The notes under the pieces: model-generated
The model's database searches: none
Seen by the model: the letters and a program-made list of their open reading frames with translations, nothing else
What the model was told of the DNA's origin: nothing
In this document: piece after piece, positions 31,077 to 41,524 of the stretch
Position numbering within the stretch: the stretch's first letter is position 1
Layout of the letters: every line of letters begins with the position of its first letter
Source: Halothiobacillaceae bacterium
GTDB lineage: Bacteria; Pseudomonadota; Gammaproteobacteria; Halothiobacillales; Halothiobacillaceae
Direction: 5' to 3'
Length of the DNA stretch: 64,000 nucleotides
NCBI GenBank assembly: GCA_016938615.1
Contig: JAFGUH010000001.1
Coordinates: forward strand, 1 to 64,000
Position numbers and translations under genes: made by a program

Positions 31077-31676
31077 ATGGCCGCCGCGCTACTCGCCTGC
31101 CTTTCACTCGGCGCGGGCCCGGCCCTGGCCGATGTATACAAGTACCGTGATGCCCAGGGAGTGGTGCATTTGACCAACGTGCCGCAGCAGTCGGCCAACG
31201 AGCCCTACGCGTTGTGGCGCAAGAGCGAGGCGACCAAGCCCAAGGGGTGGCGGGATGGCTATCGCGTGCTGCCGCGGCTCGATCGGGACCGGTTCGCGGA
31301 CGCGGTCAACCGTTTGTCGATGCGCTACGGAGTCGATCCCGCGCTGGTGCGCGCCGTGATCCATGCCGAGAGCGCGTTTCGTCCCGATGCGATCTCGCCC
31401 AAGGGGGCCGGCGGCCTGATGCAGCTGATGCCGGGGACGGCCGCGCGCTTCGACGTCTCCGACCGGTTCGATCCCGAGGACAACATCGCCGGCGGCGTGG
31501 CCTACCTCTCGTTACTGCTGAAGATGTTCCGCGGCGACCGCGAATTGGCCGTGGCCGCCTACAACGCCGGCGAGGGCGCCGTGAAGCGCTATGGCGGGAT
31601 TCCGCCCTACGCGGAGACGCGCACCTACGTCAAACGGGTCATGCAGTTGCAAGCAGCTTACGCTGGCAACGGGTAG
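31077..31676 (+). CDS. Lytic transglycosylase (SLT domain, DUF4124 N-terminus)
   Basis: Signal peptide; YKYRDAQGVVHLTNVP; AVIHAESAFRPDAISPKGAGGLMQLMPGTAARF; AYNAGEGAVKRYGGIPPYAET. Confidence 0.93.
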   Translation: MAAALLACLSLGAGPALADVYKYRDAQGVVHLTNVPQQSANEPYALWRKSEATKPKGWRDGYRVLPRLDRDRFADAVNRLSMRYGVDPALVRAVIHAESAFRPDAISPKGAGGLMQLMPGTAARFDVSDRFDPEDNIAGGVAYLSLLLKMFRGDRELAVAAYNAGEGAVKRYGGIPPYAETRTYVKRVMQLQAAYAGNG

Positions 31677-31679
31677 GGC

Positions 31680-32195
31680 ATGGCAGACACGGGGTCGCCC
31701 CGCGGTAACGAGCCACCCGATCGGGTCGCGGAAGCCGACAGGCTGGCCGGGTTTGCCGAGGCGCAGTCGGCGCTGGTGCTGGCCGTCACAGCCGACGGGC
31801 AAACCCTGCCGGAGATCGGCACGCTGCCGTTCGTGCGCCACGGGGACGCGTTCTGGGTGTTGGCAAGCGAACTGGCTAGCCACACGCGTCCATTGCTTGA
31901 TCGCGGCGAGGCCCGCGTCGCCCTGTTGGCCGATTCGTCCGCCACGCGCAATCCCTTCGCCCGCGAGCGCGCCCACTGGGCGGCGCGGGTCGAGTCTGTC
32001 GAGCGCGGGGACGAACGCTTCGCGACGATCACCACGGCCCTGCGAGCGCGCCATGGCAAGACGGTAGACCTGTTGTGCGGACTGGGGGATTTTCACCTGC
32101 TGGGTTTTCATCTCGCCGCAGGCCACTACGTCAACGGGTTTGGCAGTGCCTTCCTGCTGGACGGATTTTCGGTCGTCTCTCAGCGGCGGGGCTAA
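31680..32195 (+). CDS. HugZ-like pyridoxamine 5'-phosphate oxidase-family protein (heme utilisation type)
   Basis: LPFVRHGDAFWVLASELASHTRPLLDRGEARVALLADSS...ARERAHWAARV...FHLLGFHLAAGHYVNGFGSAFLLDG. Confidence 0.78.
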   Translation: MADTGSPRGNEPPDRVAEADRLAGFAEAQSALVLAVTADGQTLPEIGTLPFVRHGDAFWVLASELASHTRPLLDRGEARVALLADSSATRNPFARERAHWAARVESVERGDERFATITTALRARHGKTVDLLCGLGDFHLLGFHLAAGHYVNGFGSAFLLDGFSVVSQRRG

Positions 32196-32218
32196 CGAGT
32201 AGGCCGGGCGCAGCGGGG

Positions 32219-33223
32219 CTACCGCAACAGAGCGATCGCCTCGTCGATCACGCCCGGATCGTCGGGGCGCCTTGGGGCCTGCTCGCTCAGGTGACGTCGA
32301 TAGGCGCGCGCCCCCGGCTGGCCCTGGAACAGGGTAAGGATCGGCTTGATCAGGGTGGGCAGGCGCGTGCCTCGTTCAATCTGTGTGACGGCGTAGCCCC
32401 GGTAGGTTCCGAGTGCCGCTAGCCGGTCCACCGGCCGCTCGTCGCCGAACAGGGCCGCGTCGATCGTGGCGAGCATTCCGACGTTCTGGTAGGCCGCCCG
32501 ACCCACCATGACCCCGTCGACCTGATCGAGAGCCCTCTGCATCGACTCGATTTCCGTCAGCCCGCCGTTCAGCACCACGGTCAGATCCGGCCGTTCCTGC
32601 TTGAGACGCGTGGCGAATTCGGGCCGCAGTGGCGGCACGTCCCGGTTCTGTTTCGGGGACAGGCCGCTAAGCCAGGCCTTGCGGCTGTGGACCAGAAAGA
32701 CCTCCGCGCCACCCTCATCCGCGACGATGTCGACGAATTGACGGAATTCCTCGTAGGTTTCCTGGTGATCGACACCGATTCGGCTCTTGACCGTCACGGG
32801 CACGTTGACCGCCTCGCGCATGGCGGCGACGCATTCGGCCACCCGATTGGGCTCTGCCATCAGGCAGGCGCCGAAGGCGCCGTTCTGCACCCGGTCGCTG
32901 GGGCAGCCGACATTCAGATTGATCTCATCAAAGCCCCAGTCCACGCCGATACGCGCCGCCTCGGCCAGCGCCCGCGGGTCCGACCCGCCCAGTTGCAGGG
33001 CGACCGGATGCTCGCAGTCGTCGAAACGCAGGTGGCGCTCGACATCGCCATGCAGCAGGGCCCCGGTAGTCACCATCTCGCTGTACAGACGAGCCCGCCT
33101 GCTCAGCTGGCGGGCAAGGAAGCGGTAATGTCGGTCGGTCCAGTCGAGCATCGGCGCCACGCAGAATCGCCAGGGGCTGACGGCCGGTTTTGCCGATGGG
33201 TTGGAGGTGGGGTCTGCGGTCAT
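32219..33223 (-). CDS. dusA: tRNA dihydrouridine(20/20a) synthase DusA
   Basis: FCVAPMLDWTDRHYRFLARQLSRRARLYSEMVTTGAL; NLNVGCPSDRVQNGAFGACLM; VKSRIGVD. Confidence 0.95.
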   Translation of the reverse strand: MTADPTSNPSAKPAVSPWRFCVAPMLDWTDRHYRFLARQLSRRARLYSEMVTTGALLHGDVERHLRFDDCEHPVALQLGGSDPRALAEAARIGVDWGFDEINLNVGCPSDRVQNGAFGACLMAEPNRVAECVAAMREAVNVPVTVKSRIGVDHQETYEEFRQFVDIVADEGGAEVFLVHSRKAWLSGLSPKQNRDVPPLRPEFATRLKQERPDLTVVLNGGLTEIESMQRALDQVDGVMVGRAAYQNVGMLATIDAALFGDERPVDRLAALGTYRGYAVTQIERGTRLPTLIKPILTLFQGQPGARAYRRHLSEQAPRRPDDPGVIDEAIALLR

Positions 33224-33279
33224 CGCCTGCGGGCTCGAAATCGAACGATCGCGCATTGTAACGGTCGCCGGCCCGCTCG

Positions 33280-34008
33280 TCAGGGCAGCAGGCCCTTGAC
33301 GACTGCACCGATCCCGGCGATCGCGGCGATGCCGAGGATCAGTGGTCGCAGGGCGGCGAACGGCACGCGGTGGACCAGGTGGCCGGAGGCGAGAAAGCCG
33401 AGCAAGGTGCCCGGCAGCAGCGCGGCGAACAGGCCCCACTCGCGCGGGCCGATGAACCCGGAGAAGAACAGCGCCACGGCGCTGGCGAAACTGGCGAACA
33501 GGAAGAAGGCCGACATGTTGGCGCGGACCAGCGGGCCGTGTTCGTTCTGGTAGATCAGGGCGATGGGTGGCCCGCCGACCGCCGTGATCGTCCCCATGTA
33601 GCCGGAGGCGCCGCCGGCGAGGAGACTGTTGCGGGCGTTGAGTCGCGGTCGCAGCCCTGCAACGCTGAGCATGACGCCGATCAGGATCAGGACGCCGAAG
33701 ATCAGCTCGAAGCCCTTCGGCGTCAGCACGGCGAGTGTCGCGACCGCGAGGAGGGTGCCGACGATATCTCCGCCCATGGCAAAACGGACCTGGCGAAAAG
33801 CGAGATGCGTCCGGCTGCGCCACAGGATCAACACCGTCAGCAGCACGGCGTTCAGGACCAGGGGGCCGGGGACGAGCAGGGGGCTGACTAGAAAAAGCAA
33901 TGGCGCGGAGAGCGTGCCGATCCCGTAACCGGCCAGCCCCTGCAGAAACGCGCCGGCGAAGATGGCGACGTTGGCCAGCAACAGCGACAGGAGGGTCAGA
34001 TCGTCCAT
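33280..34008 (-). CDS. Sulfite exporter TauE/SafE (TSUP) family membrane protein
   Basis: Polytopic; GAFLQGLAGYGIGTLSAPLLFLVSPLLVPGPLVLNAVLLTVL...NSLLAGGASGYMGTITAVGGPPIAL. Confidence 0.85.
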   Translation of the reverse strand: MDDLTLLSLLLANVAIFAGAFLQGLAGYGIGTLSAPLLFLVSPLLVPGPLVLNAVLLTVLILWRSRTHLAFRQVRFAMGGDIVGTLLAVATLAVLTPKGFELIFGVLILIGVMLSVAGLRPRLNARNSLLAGGASGYMGTITAVGGPPIALIYQNEHGPLVRANMSAFFLFASFASAVALFFSGFIGPREWGLFAALLPGTLLGFLASGHLVHRVPFAALRPLILGIAAIAGIGAVVKGLLP

Positions 34009-34408
34009 CTGTTGTGATTCCGCAATCTCGATTGGGGGGATGACGCCCGAATCCCGGCTCGGCCCGGTGCCGGCTTGGTCGCTGGTCCCGTCGATGTCGT
34101 GGCCGGTGTGTCGTGGTGGTCCTTGCGGCGGCCCGGTCTAGGGCTCGGTCTCAGGACCCGGGTGGCCGCTCCGGCGGCGGTGCCTGCCGGTTGGCCGGGG
34201 CCGCGGCAAGGGGCATCCGATGCCCGACGACAGCGTTCTGCCGAACCCGTCCGGGCCTCAAGCGGGCATCACCGAAGACGAACGCGTCGATCGAGTCGAC
34301 GTTCGGGCCGAAGTGTAGGCCCTCGGCCGCCGACGTGCGCCCGCACCTTGTGCTTGCCAATTCGCCTACGGGTCGTCTGACCATGCGGCCGCGAGATGTC
34401 CGGGGGGC

Positions 34409-34435
34409 TAAAGATCGGGAGCGCGATGCCGATTG
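34409..34435 (+). promoter_or_regulatory. Sigma-28 (FliA) promoter for MCP gene
   Basis: TAAA-N15-GCCGATTG (taaagatcgggagcgcgatgccgattg). Confidence 0.75.
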
Positions 34436-34494
34436 AAGGCAACACATTCACGATCCGAACGCTCAGCGTGCCCGTCCACGAGGTTAGCCCCGTC

Positions 34495-36117
34495 ATGAAC
34501 CGGTTGAACAACACGACCAAGATATTCCTGGCCTTCGCCGCCTCGGCCCTGCTCTTTATCGGAGCATTGGCCTATGCCCTCGGCAAGATGCACTCGATTT
34601 CCGTCGAGTACCAGCAGGTCCAGCAGCAGGACAACGCGCGGGTCGAGGCCCTGCAGGACATCATGAGCAATGGCCTGCTCGGCGGTGTATCCACTCGCAA
34701 CAAGGTGTTCCGCCCCGACCTCGACGCCGCGCTCGACGTGACACGCAAGACCGACGACGTCGTTCGCGCCGCGATTGCCGAGGCGCGGGCCCTGACATCG
34801 GTCGACAACCGGGAGGCCCAGGCCTTGCTCGATGACATCGAGCGTCGCTGGGAACGGGTCATGGCCGCGCGCCTGGCGGTGTTCGAGCAGGTCGATGCCG
34901 GCGATATCGAGGGGGCTCAACGCGTTCTCGTGGCGGAGGAGCATCCCGATTGGCAGCAGATCCGCAAGAACATCCAGTCGCTGATCGCTACCGCCAAGGA
35001 ACGCGAGCAGGAGCGGGTCGAGGCCGCCGAGGCACACCAGAAGGAAGCTGTCGCCGCCACGATCCTCATCGGTGTGGTCGCCCTCGGGGTGGGAGTCGCC
35101 CTGCTGGCGCTGGTGATGACCGTGTTCACGCGCCGGATGCGGCGGGTCATCCGCGCAATGCAGAACATTGCCGAAGGGGAGGGAGACCTCACGAGCCGGC
35201 TACCCGAGGAAGGCAGCGACGAGTTCGCCCGACTGTCGGCCGCGTTCAACCGGTTCGTCGGGCGCATCCAGGCCCTGGTGCGCGAGATCACCGAGTCGAC
35301 CGGCCAGCTCGCGGCATCGGCCGAGGAAATGTCGATGATCACCCGCCAGTCGCGGGAGAGTACCTACGAGCAGAACGAGCAGACCCAGATGGTCGCCTCG
35401 GCGATCGAGGAACTCACCGCGACCACCCGCGAGATCGCGGAGAACACGAACCAGACCGCCAGTGCCTCCAACGAGACCGAGGAAGTGACGCATGGCGGGC
35501 AGCAGGCGTTGAAGCGATCGATGGAGAACGTTCACCAGCTGATGGGTTCCATGCAGGAGACCGCGAGCTCCATCGGGCAACTCGAATCCCAGACCCAGGA
35601 GATCGGCAAGGTTCTCGACGTGATCCAGGGGGTGGCCGAGCAGACCAACCTGCTCGCGTTGAACGCCGCCATCGAGGCGGCCCGCGCCGGCGAGCAGGGA
35701 CGGGGCTTCGCCGTGGTGGCCGAGGAGGTACGCAATCTCGCCAGTCGCACCCAGCAGTCGACCGAGGAGATCAAGGACATCATCGACAGCTTGCGCGATC
35801 GCGCTCGGCGTACGGTCGACGCGATGGACGTCAGCCGGTCGCAGGGGGAGGCGACCCTGGAGGCGGTCAAGGAGACCGACGCCTCCCTCGACGCGGTGGT
35901 TCGGCACGTCAATCACATCAACGAGATGACCATGCAGATCGCCACCGCCGCCGAGGAGCAATCCGCCACGGTCGAGGAGGTCAACCGGAACCTGGAGCGC
36001 ATCCGGGACAAGAGCGCGGAGTTGGACGAATCCTCCGAGCAGGTCTCGGTTGCCGGCGGCGACCTGACCCGCCTGTCGGCGAATCTCGACGGTCTGGTCA
36101 ATCGCTTCAAGACCTGA
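34495..36117 (+). CDS. Methyl-accepting chemotaxis protein
   Basis: Two TMs, HAMP, signalling tip [42 protein letters not shown]; start set downstream of the sigma-28 promoter. Confidence 0.95.
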   Translation: MNRLNNTTKIFLAFAASALLFIGALAYALGKMHSISVEYQQVQQQDNARVEALQDIMSNGLLGGVSTRNKVFRPDLDAALDVTRKTDDVVRAAIAEARALTSVDNREAQALLDDIERRWERVMAARLAVFEQVDAGDIEGAQRVLVAEEHPDWQQIRKNIQSLIATAKEREQERVEAAEAHQKEAVAATILIGVVALGVGVALLALVMTVFTRRMRRVIRAMQNIAEGEGDLTSRLPEEGSDEFARLSAAFNRFVGRIQALVREITESTGQLAASAEEMSMITRQSRESTYEQNEQTQMVASAIEELTATTREIAENTNQTASASNETEEVTHGGQQALKRSMENVHQLMGSMQETASSIGQLESQTQEIGKVLDVIQGVAEQTNLLALNAAIEAARAGEQGRGFAVVAEEVRNLASRTQQSTEEIKDIIDSLRDRARRTVDAMDVSRSQGEATLEAVKETDASLDAVVRHVNHINEMTMQIATAAEEQSATVEEVNRNLERIRDKSAELDESSEQVSVAGGDLTRLSANLDGLVNRFKT

Positions 36118-36425
36118 CTTGGTGGCTCTCTCGCGATGCGACAGGGGCGGCTGCGGGCGGGCGCCGAGCCTGTCGGGACGGCACGACAGCGAACAGTCAG
36201 GGTGCGTCCGTCCCGGTGAATACCGGTTCGAATGCGGGTGAGGTCGGAATTTCCATCGCCGGACTGGGGGACCCCGGGGCCGGATCCTGGGCCGAACCGG
36301 TTCACCGGTTCCTGCCTACGGGGGCGTGTGTCGCCGCAACGCGAGTTTCGGGCGCGCGCCAATCCTTGCCGTGAGACGTCGGGCACGCTTGCGGGAGGGG
36401 ATGGGCGCAGCGCCTGTCCTGACGG

Positions 36426-37445
36426 TTAGCGGCCGAGGCGACCGACCAGGGGCAGGCGACGCCAGAGGCTGGGTTGGGTATCGGTCAGGTCGCGACAGGT
36501 TTCGCAGCGCCCTGCCCGCGGACGACGGGCGGTCAGCGGCTCGACGCGCATGGGCGAGGGCCCGTTGCCTGGCGTCCAGGCCGACAGCGGCTCTTCGTGG
36601 ATCATCACGTCGGCACCGGGAAAGGTGCGCAGCAGACGGGTCTCCACCTCGTCGCCGATCTGGTGGGCGCGATTCAGGTCGATGTGATTGTCGAGGTAAA
36701 GGTACAGCTGGATGATCATGGTGCGTCCGGCCATCCGGGTGCGGATCTGGTCGACCGCATGCACCGACGGGTGCTTGGTGGCGATCTGGGCGACGCGGCT
36801 TTCCGTGCCGTCGAGCACCTCGCGATCCATCAAGTGATCGAGTGCTTCGCGGCCCACCTTCCAGGCGCCGTAGAGCACGAACACCCCGACGGCCGCGCCG
36901 AAGACCGGATCGAGCCAGTTCAGCCCGTAGCCGGCGAGGATCAGCACGGCGATGGTCGAGGCGTTGACCAGGAAATCCATGCTGTAATGCGAGGCGTCCG
37001 CCTTGATCGCCGGCGAGCGGGTCTTGCGGATCACGTAGCGCTGGAAGGTGATCAGGGCGAGGGTGGCGACCATCGAGATCAGCATCACCGCCACGCCCCA
37101 GTCGACGGCGTCGATGGGCTGGGGGCGGATGAGGCGTTGCAGTGCCTCGACCATGAGAAAGACGCCCGAACCGGCGATGAAGGTCGCCTGCGCCAGGGCG
37201 GCGAGCGGCTCGGCCTTGCCGTGGCCGTAACGGTGATCCTCGTCGGGCGGCTGCAGGGCGATGCGCACCGCGACCAGGGTGACCAGCGAGGCGAGCAGGT
37301 CCATGGTCGAGTCGATCAGCGAGGCGAGCATGCTCACCGAGTTGGTGGTGATGCTGGCTGCAAGCTTGAGCGTGATGAGAGTCAGGGCAAGCGTCACCGA
37401 GGCGGTGGTGACCATGCGCAGCAATTTCGCGTGTTGATTGGCCAT
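36426..37445 (-). CDS. Cation diffusion facilitator (FieF-like)
   Basis: SVSMLASLIDSTMDLLASLVTLVAVRIALQPPDEDHRYGHGKAEPLAALAQ. Confidence 0.93.
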   Translation of the reverse strand: MANQHAKLLRMVTTASVTLALTLITLKLAASITTNSVSMLASLIDSTMDLLASLVTLVAVRIALQPPDEDHRYGHGKAEPLAALAQATFIAGSGVFLMVEALQRLIRPQPIDAVDWGVAVMLISMVATLALITFQRYVIRKTRSPAIKADASHYSMDFLVNASTIAVLILAGYGLNWLDPVFGAAVGVFVLYGAWKVGREALDHLMDREVLDGTESRVAQIATKHPSVHAVDQIRTRMAGRTMIIQLYLYLDNHIDLNRAHQIGDEVETRLLRTFPGADVMIHEEPLSAWTPGNGPSPMRVEPLTARRPRAGRCETCRDLTDTQPSLWRRLPLVGRLGR

Positions 37446-37615
37446 GGGACTGATTGTCGCCTCGTCAAGATCGATGCCCGTCCCCGGCGCGGATTGCCAA
37501 GCGGGGTCGCGTCGGGAAAGTTAGGCAAGACTAATACCGAACCAGATTAGTCCCATTTTAAAGCAGCGCGACCGCGAGCGCCAGCCCGGATGCCCGCGCC
37601 TGATTTTTCTCATGA

Positions 37616-37671
37616 CCCGGGCCTAATAACCCGGGCCCAATAACCCGAGCCCACTAACCCGGGCCCAATGG
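37616..37671. repeat. 14-bp tandem repeat x4
   Basis: cccgggcctaataa cccgggcccaataa cccgagcccactaa cccgggcccaatgg. Confidence 0.93.
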
Positions 37672-37791
37672 TTTCCCGGACCACGGTTGGGAAGGCACGC
37701 CGGATGCGCCTTCGCGCCCCGTGCTTGGGGGCCGTGGCCGGCTCGACTACCATCGTCACTCACTTCTTGCATCGCGAACCCCGGTCTACCC

Positions 37792-39144
37792 ATGCCCACC
37801 GATCGCCCTTCCTCACCGCTGGCCGGCTGCCCCGTGACCCGCATCGGCATCACGGGTCTTTCCGGCGCGGGCAAGTCGACGTTGATCACCGCGATCATCA
37901 ATCACCTCGAGAACGCCAGGCGTGGCGCGCTGGCCCACCAGCCCGGGCTTGCCGCCATCCGGCATGGGCGCTGGCACCGCGAGATCGACCGGGCCTTCGA
38001 CTACGACCACGCCCTGACCGCGCTGACCTCCTCGACCCACCAGCCGCCGAGCTGGCCGGAATCGACCCGTGACTGGTCGATCGCGCGCCTGTCACTCGAC
38101 TACCGCCGTCGCTGGTACTCGTTGCGGCCGCGTCGGCGCTGCCTCGAACTGTTCGACTACCCGGGCGAATGGCTGCTCGACTTGTCATTGCTCGACTGGT
38201 CGTTCGCGGACTACAGCGCCCGTTGGCGGGATTGGCTGGCCCAACCCCCGCGTCGCGAGATCGCGCCGGGCCTGCTCGACGAGCTGGCGTCGATCGATCC
38301 CGCCGCGCCGTTCGACGATCGGCAGATGGCCTCACTAACGCAGCGATGGTCGATGATGCTGGCCGACAGCCGCCTGCCGCCGCACCGATTGTCGCGCAAC
38401 CTGCCCGGGCGCTGGCTCATGCCCGGCGAGGGGTTCGACCCCGACGCCATGCCCTTCCTGCCACTGCCGGCGGTGGTCGATCGGGAAGAAACGGACTGGC
38501 CCGCAGGCTCCTGGGGACAGGTCTGCGGCGAGCATTTCCTCCATTACCGCGACCGGGTCGCGAGGCCGTTCTTCGAGTCGCACTTCGGCCGGCTTGACGC
38601 CCAGGTCATCCTGGTGGATCTGATCGGGGCGCTGCGCAGTGGGCGCGATGCGCTTGCCGACATGCGCGCGGCGCTCGAAGCCATTCTCGGTCCGTTTCGC
38701 TACCGCGACGGGCACTGGCTGGCGCAGCTGTTCGGCCGGCGCATCCGGCGCGTGGCGATCGTCGCCACCCAGATCGACCATCTGCTCCCGGCCGATCAGG
38801 CCCGCCTGACGCGCCTGCTCGACAGCTACCTGTTCGAGCTGACCCAGTCCCTGGCGGGCAAGCAGGTGGAGTTGCGGTTGTTCGCGGTGGCGTCGGTCAC
38901 CGCCGCGCAACCGCGGGAGGATGGTCGTGGCGAGCCGATGCTGGTGGGCACGGAAAAGAGCTCGCGGGAGAAGATCGCCTTCACCCCGCCGAGCATCCCG
39001 GAGCGGATGCCGCACGACCTCGACCTCGTCATCGACGAGCTGCCCGCGCTGGCGCCGCCGGCCGGGCTCGATCGGGCACGGCCCTTCCCCGGCCGTCGCA
39101 TCGATAGCCTGCTCGACTTTCTGATCGGGGAAAACCCATCGTGA
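37792..39144 (+). CDS. ycjX: YcjX-like P-loop NTPase (DUF463)
   Basis: [40 protein letters not shown]; followed by ycjF. Confidence 0.92.
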   Translation: MPTDRPSSPLAGCPVTRIGITGLSGAGKSTLITAIINHLENARRGALAHQPGLAAIRHGRWHREIDRAFDYDHALTALTSSTHQPPSWPESTRDWSIARLSLDYRRRWYSLRPRRRCLELFDYPGEWLLDLSLLDWSFADYSARWRDWLAQPPRREIAPGLLDELASIDPAAPFDDRQMASLTQRWSMMLADSRLPPHRLSRNLPGRWLMPGEGFDPDAMPFLPLPAVVDREETDWPAGSWGQVCGEHFLHYRDRVARPFFESHFGRLDAQVILVDLIGALRSGRDALADMRAALEAILGPFRYRDGHWLAQLFGRRIRRVAIVATQIDHLLPADQARLTRLLDSYLFELTQSLAGKQVELRLFAVASVTAAQPREDGRGEPMLVGTEKSSREKIAFTPPSIPERMPHDLDLVIDELPALAPPAGLDRARPFPGRRIDSLLDFLIGENPS

Positions 39145-39153
39145 AGACGGACC

Positions 39154-40176
39154 ATGAAATGCGTCCTGCACCAGGAGACAACCGGCATGAATGATGGCTC
39201 TGCGCCTCCCGACGGCCGCCTGACGACACGCATCCACGCCCAGGGCGATGCGGTGCCCGATATCGATCCGGAGGCGCTGTACGACACCACGTCCTCTGCA
39301 GTCGACGAATCGTTGCTCGACCCGCGTCGGGAGTTCCCCTGGATCTCGACGATCCTTGGCGTGGTCGCAGCCACCTGGCTCTCGATCAACTGGTTGCAGG
39401 CGATCTACTGGGGGCAGGCGATGCACCCGGCACTCGCCTGGCTGGTTTTCGCGATCGGGGTGTTCGTCGGCAGCGTCGGGCTGGTCCTGGTGGGGCGAGT
39501 CTGGCGCCAGCGTCATCACATCGATGCCATTACGCGCCTGAATCGGCGGCTGGCCGCTGCCGAGCGCGACGGCGAAGTCGGCCATTCGGTGGTCGAACTC
39601 CGCGAGTCCGCCGAGCAGCTGCTGGCCGAGAATCCCGATCGCAAGACCTTCGAGGACAATCTGCTGGGGATCGATGCCGGCAGTCACGCCACCGAGCTGG
39701 TGGTCGCCCTCGAGCGCGGATACGCCCAGCAGGATGCCCAAGCGCGCGCCTTGATCCATCGCGAGGTGGTGCGAACCGGCCTGTTCATCGCCGCGAGCCC
39801 GTATCCGGCAGTCGACCTGTTGCTGGTCGCCTGGCGCAACGCCCGCATGGTCAATGCCATCGCCCGCATCTACGGCCTGAGGCTTTCGTTGCCCGCGCGT
39901 TGGCGGCTTTACCGGATGATCGTTCAGAACATGGCGTTCGCCTCAGCCACGGAGACCGTGCTCGACTCGGCCAGCGAGGGCTGGGCGAGCAATCTGCTGG
40001 TCAATCTGGGTGCGCGTGCCGGGCAGGGGGTTGCGGTGGCCTTGTATTCCCTGCGCATAGGACGGCAGGCGATGCGCGCGTCCCGGATCGCCCCCGAACA
40101 TCGCCCGTTGGTTGACCGCAACCTCGCGAAGCTGATCCTCGGTGCGATTCGCGAGCGCTCGGCCCAGCAACGGTAG
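39154..40176 (+). CDS. ycjF: YcjF-like TIGR01620/DUF697 membrane protein
   Basis: DPRREFPWISTILGVVAATWLSINWLQAIYW; NARMVNAIARIYGLRLSLPARWRLYRMI; linked to ycjX. Confidence 0.88.
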   Translation: MKCVLHQETTGMNDGSAPPDGRLTTRIHAQGDAVPDIDPEALYDTTSSAVDESLLDPRREFPWISTILGVVAATWLSINWLQAIYWGQAMHPALAWLVFAIGVFVGSVGLVLVGRVWRQRHHIDAITRLNRRLAAAERDGEVGHSVVELRESAEQLLAENPDRKTFEDNLLGIDAGSHATELVVALERGYAQQDAQARALIHREVVRTGLFIAASPYPAVDLLLVAWRNARMVNAIARIYGLRLSLPARWRLYRMIVQNMAFASATETVLDSASEGWASNLLVNLGARAGQGVAVALYSLRIGRQAMRASRIAPEHRPLVDRNLAKLILGAIRERSAQQR

Positions 40177-40439
40177 GGAAGGTCGGCACGAGTGCCACGC
40201 TACTCTCGCTTGCCGCGCCGTTCGTAATAAAGGCGTGGGGCACGCGGGCCGGGGCGCACCAATGCGCATGATGCCCAAGCGCCGGCAATCGGTGGCATTG
40301 GCGAACTCCATTCCTGGCGCGTTGTCGCATTAACCTGCATTGGCGCGTGCCCGTGTTAGGAAGTCGCCGGCAGTCACCAGAAGTGGCCGGCACTAAGCAG
40401 AACTGGTCAAGGCGCCGCGAAACCACGCCGACGCCCAGG

Positions 40440-40506
40440 CGCAAGTAGCCCAGGCGAGTAGCCCCGGGCAAGTAGACCAGGCAAGTAGCCCAGGCAAATG
40501 GGCGAG
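40440..40506. repeat. Degenerate 13-14 bp tandem repeat (GCAAGTAGCCCAG-like, 4-5 units)
   Basis: gcaagtagcccag gcgagtagccccgg gcaagtagaccag gcaagtagcccag gcaaatgggcgag. Confidence 0.85.
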
Positions 40507-40525
40507 GAATTCGGTGACTCTCGAG

Positions 40526-41422
40526 ATGTCGCGAACGTTGTTGGTGCTGAACCCTGCCTCGGGAACCGCCCGGGATGCCGCTTTCTGGCTGGAGAAGCTG
40601 CGTAATCAGGGGATCGATGCCGAGGTGTGCGAAGCGGACGCGGACGGTGAGCTCCCGCCCCTGGACGAGACGGACCTGCTGATCGTCGCCGGCGGTGATG
40701 GCACCGTGCATCTGCACGCCAAGGCCTGCATGGCGGCCAAGTGCGTGCTGGGTGTCTTGCCGGCTGGCACAGGCAACGATTTTGCCCGCGGGCTGACAAT
40801 TCCCCTGCGGGCCGAAGATGCCTGTCGCCAACTGCGTACCGGCGGTGTTCAGCACATCGATGTTGGCACCGTGAACGACGAGATTTTCCTGAACGTCGCC
40901 CATATCGGTTTCGCGACCACACTCACGGGCAACGCCGGTCAGGCCCGGAACCATAAGAAATGGTGGGGCCGGCTGGCCTACCCACGTCTCGTGATTGATC
41001 GCCTGCGCGATTTGCGTGGATTCAAGGCGACCATTCGGGACGACCATGGCACGCTCAGGGGCCGATGGCTGCAGATCACGTTAGCCAACGGCCGTTCGTT
41101 CGGCGGGGGTCAGCAGGTCTTCGATGCCACGCCCTTTGACGGGCAACTCCACCTGATCGCCATCAAGCCGCACCCGATCCACAAGCTCTTTTTCCTGTGG
41201 CTATGGGCGCGGCTCACGCGTTCGACGCCAAAGACACCGGCCGTGGTGGAGCGGCGCTCCGCTCATTTCGAGATTTCCGCGAAGTCTAGCCTGCCGGTGA
41301 ACGCCGATGGCGAGGAACTGGCTTGTCTGCCAGCGCGTTTCGGGATCGTGCCGCGTGCGCTTTGGGTCGTCGCCCCGGGTTCGATGCCCTCGGAGTCCGC
41401 GCGCAAGATCTGGCTCGACTGA
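40526..41422 (+). CDS. Diacylglycerol/lipid kinase family protein (YegS-like)
   Basis: LLVLNPASGTARD; LLIVAGGDGTVHLHAKACM; LGVLPAGTGNDFARGLTIP. Confidence 0.9.
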   Translation: MSRTLLVLNPASGTARDAAFWLEKLRNQGIDAEVCEADADGELPPLDETDLLIVAGGDGTVHLHAKACMAAKCVLGVLPAGTGNDFARGLTIPLRAEDACRQLRTGGVQHIDVGTVNDEIFLNVAHIGFATTLTGNAGQARNHKKWWGRLAYPRLVIDRLRDLRGFKATIRDDHGTLRGRWLQITLANGRSFGGGQQVFDATPFDGQLHLIAIKPHPIHKLFFLWLWARLTRSTPKTPAVVERRSAHFEISAKSSLPVNADGEELACLPARFGIVPRALWVVAPGSMPSESARKIWLD

Positions 41423-41470
41423 ACGGCGTCCCATCCGCATGACGCGCACAATGTCCGGGTCAATATTCGC

Positions 41471-41524
41471 CTTGATTCGTCTTGATTCGTACTTGATTCG
41501 TACTTGATTCGTACTTGATTCGTC
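41471..41524. repeat. 10/11-bp tandem repeat x5 (CTTGATTCGTA)
   Basis: cttgattcgt cttgattcgta cttgattcgta cttgattcgta cttgattcgt. Confidence 0.95.

Noticed and set aside
37616-37671. Possible CRISPR array (also considered at 40440, 41471, 44271)
   Set aside because: Units are 10-14 bp, contiguous, with no unique spacers and no cas genes: simple tandem repeats.
38335-39759. 474-aa minus-strand ORF spanning ycjX/ycjF
   Set aside because: Antisense to two recognised genes and crosses their boundary.
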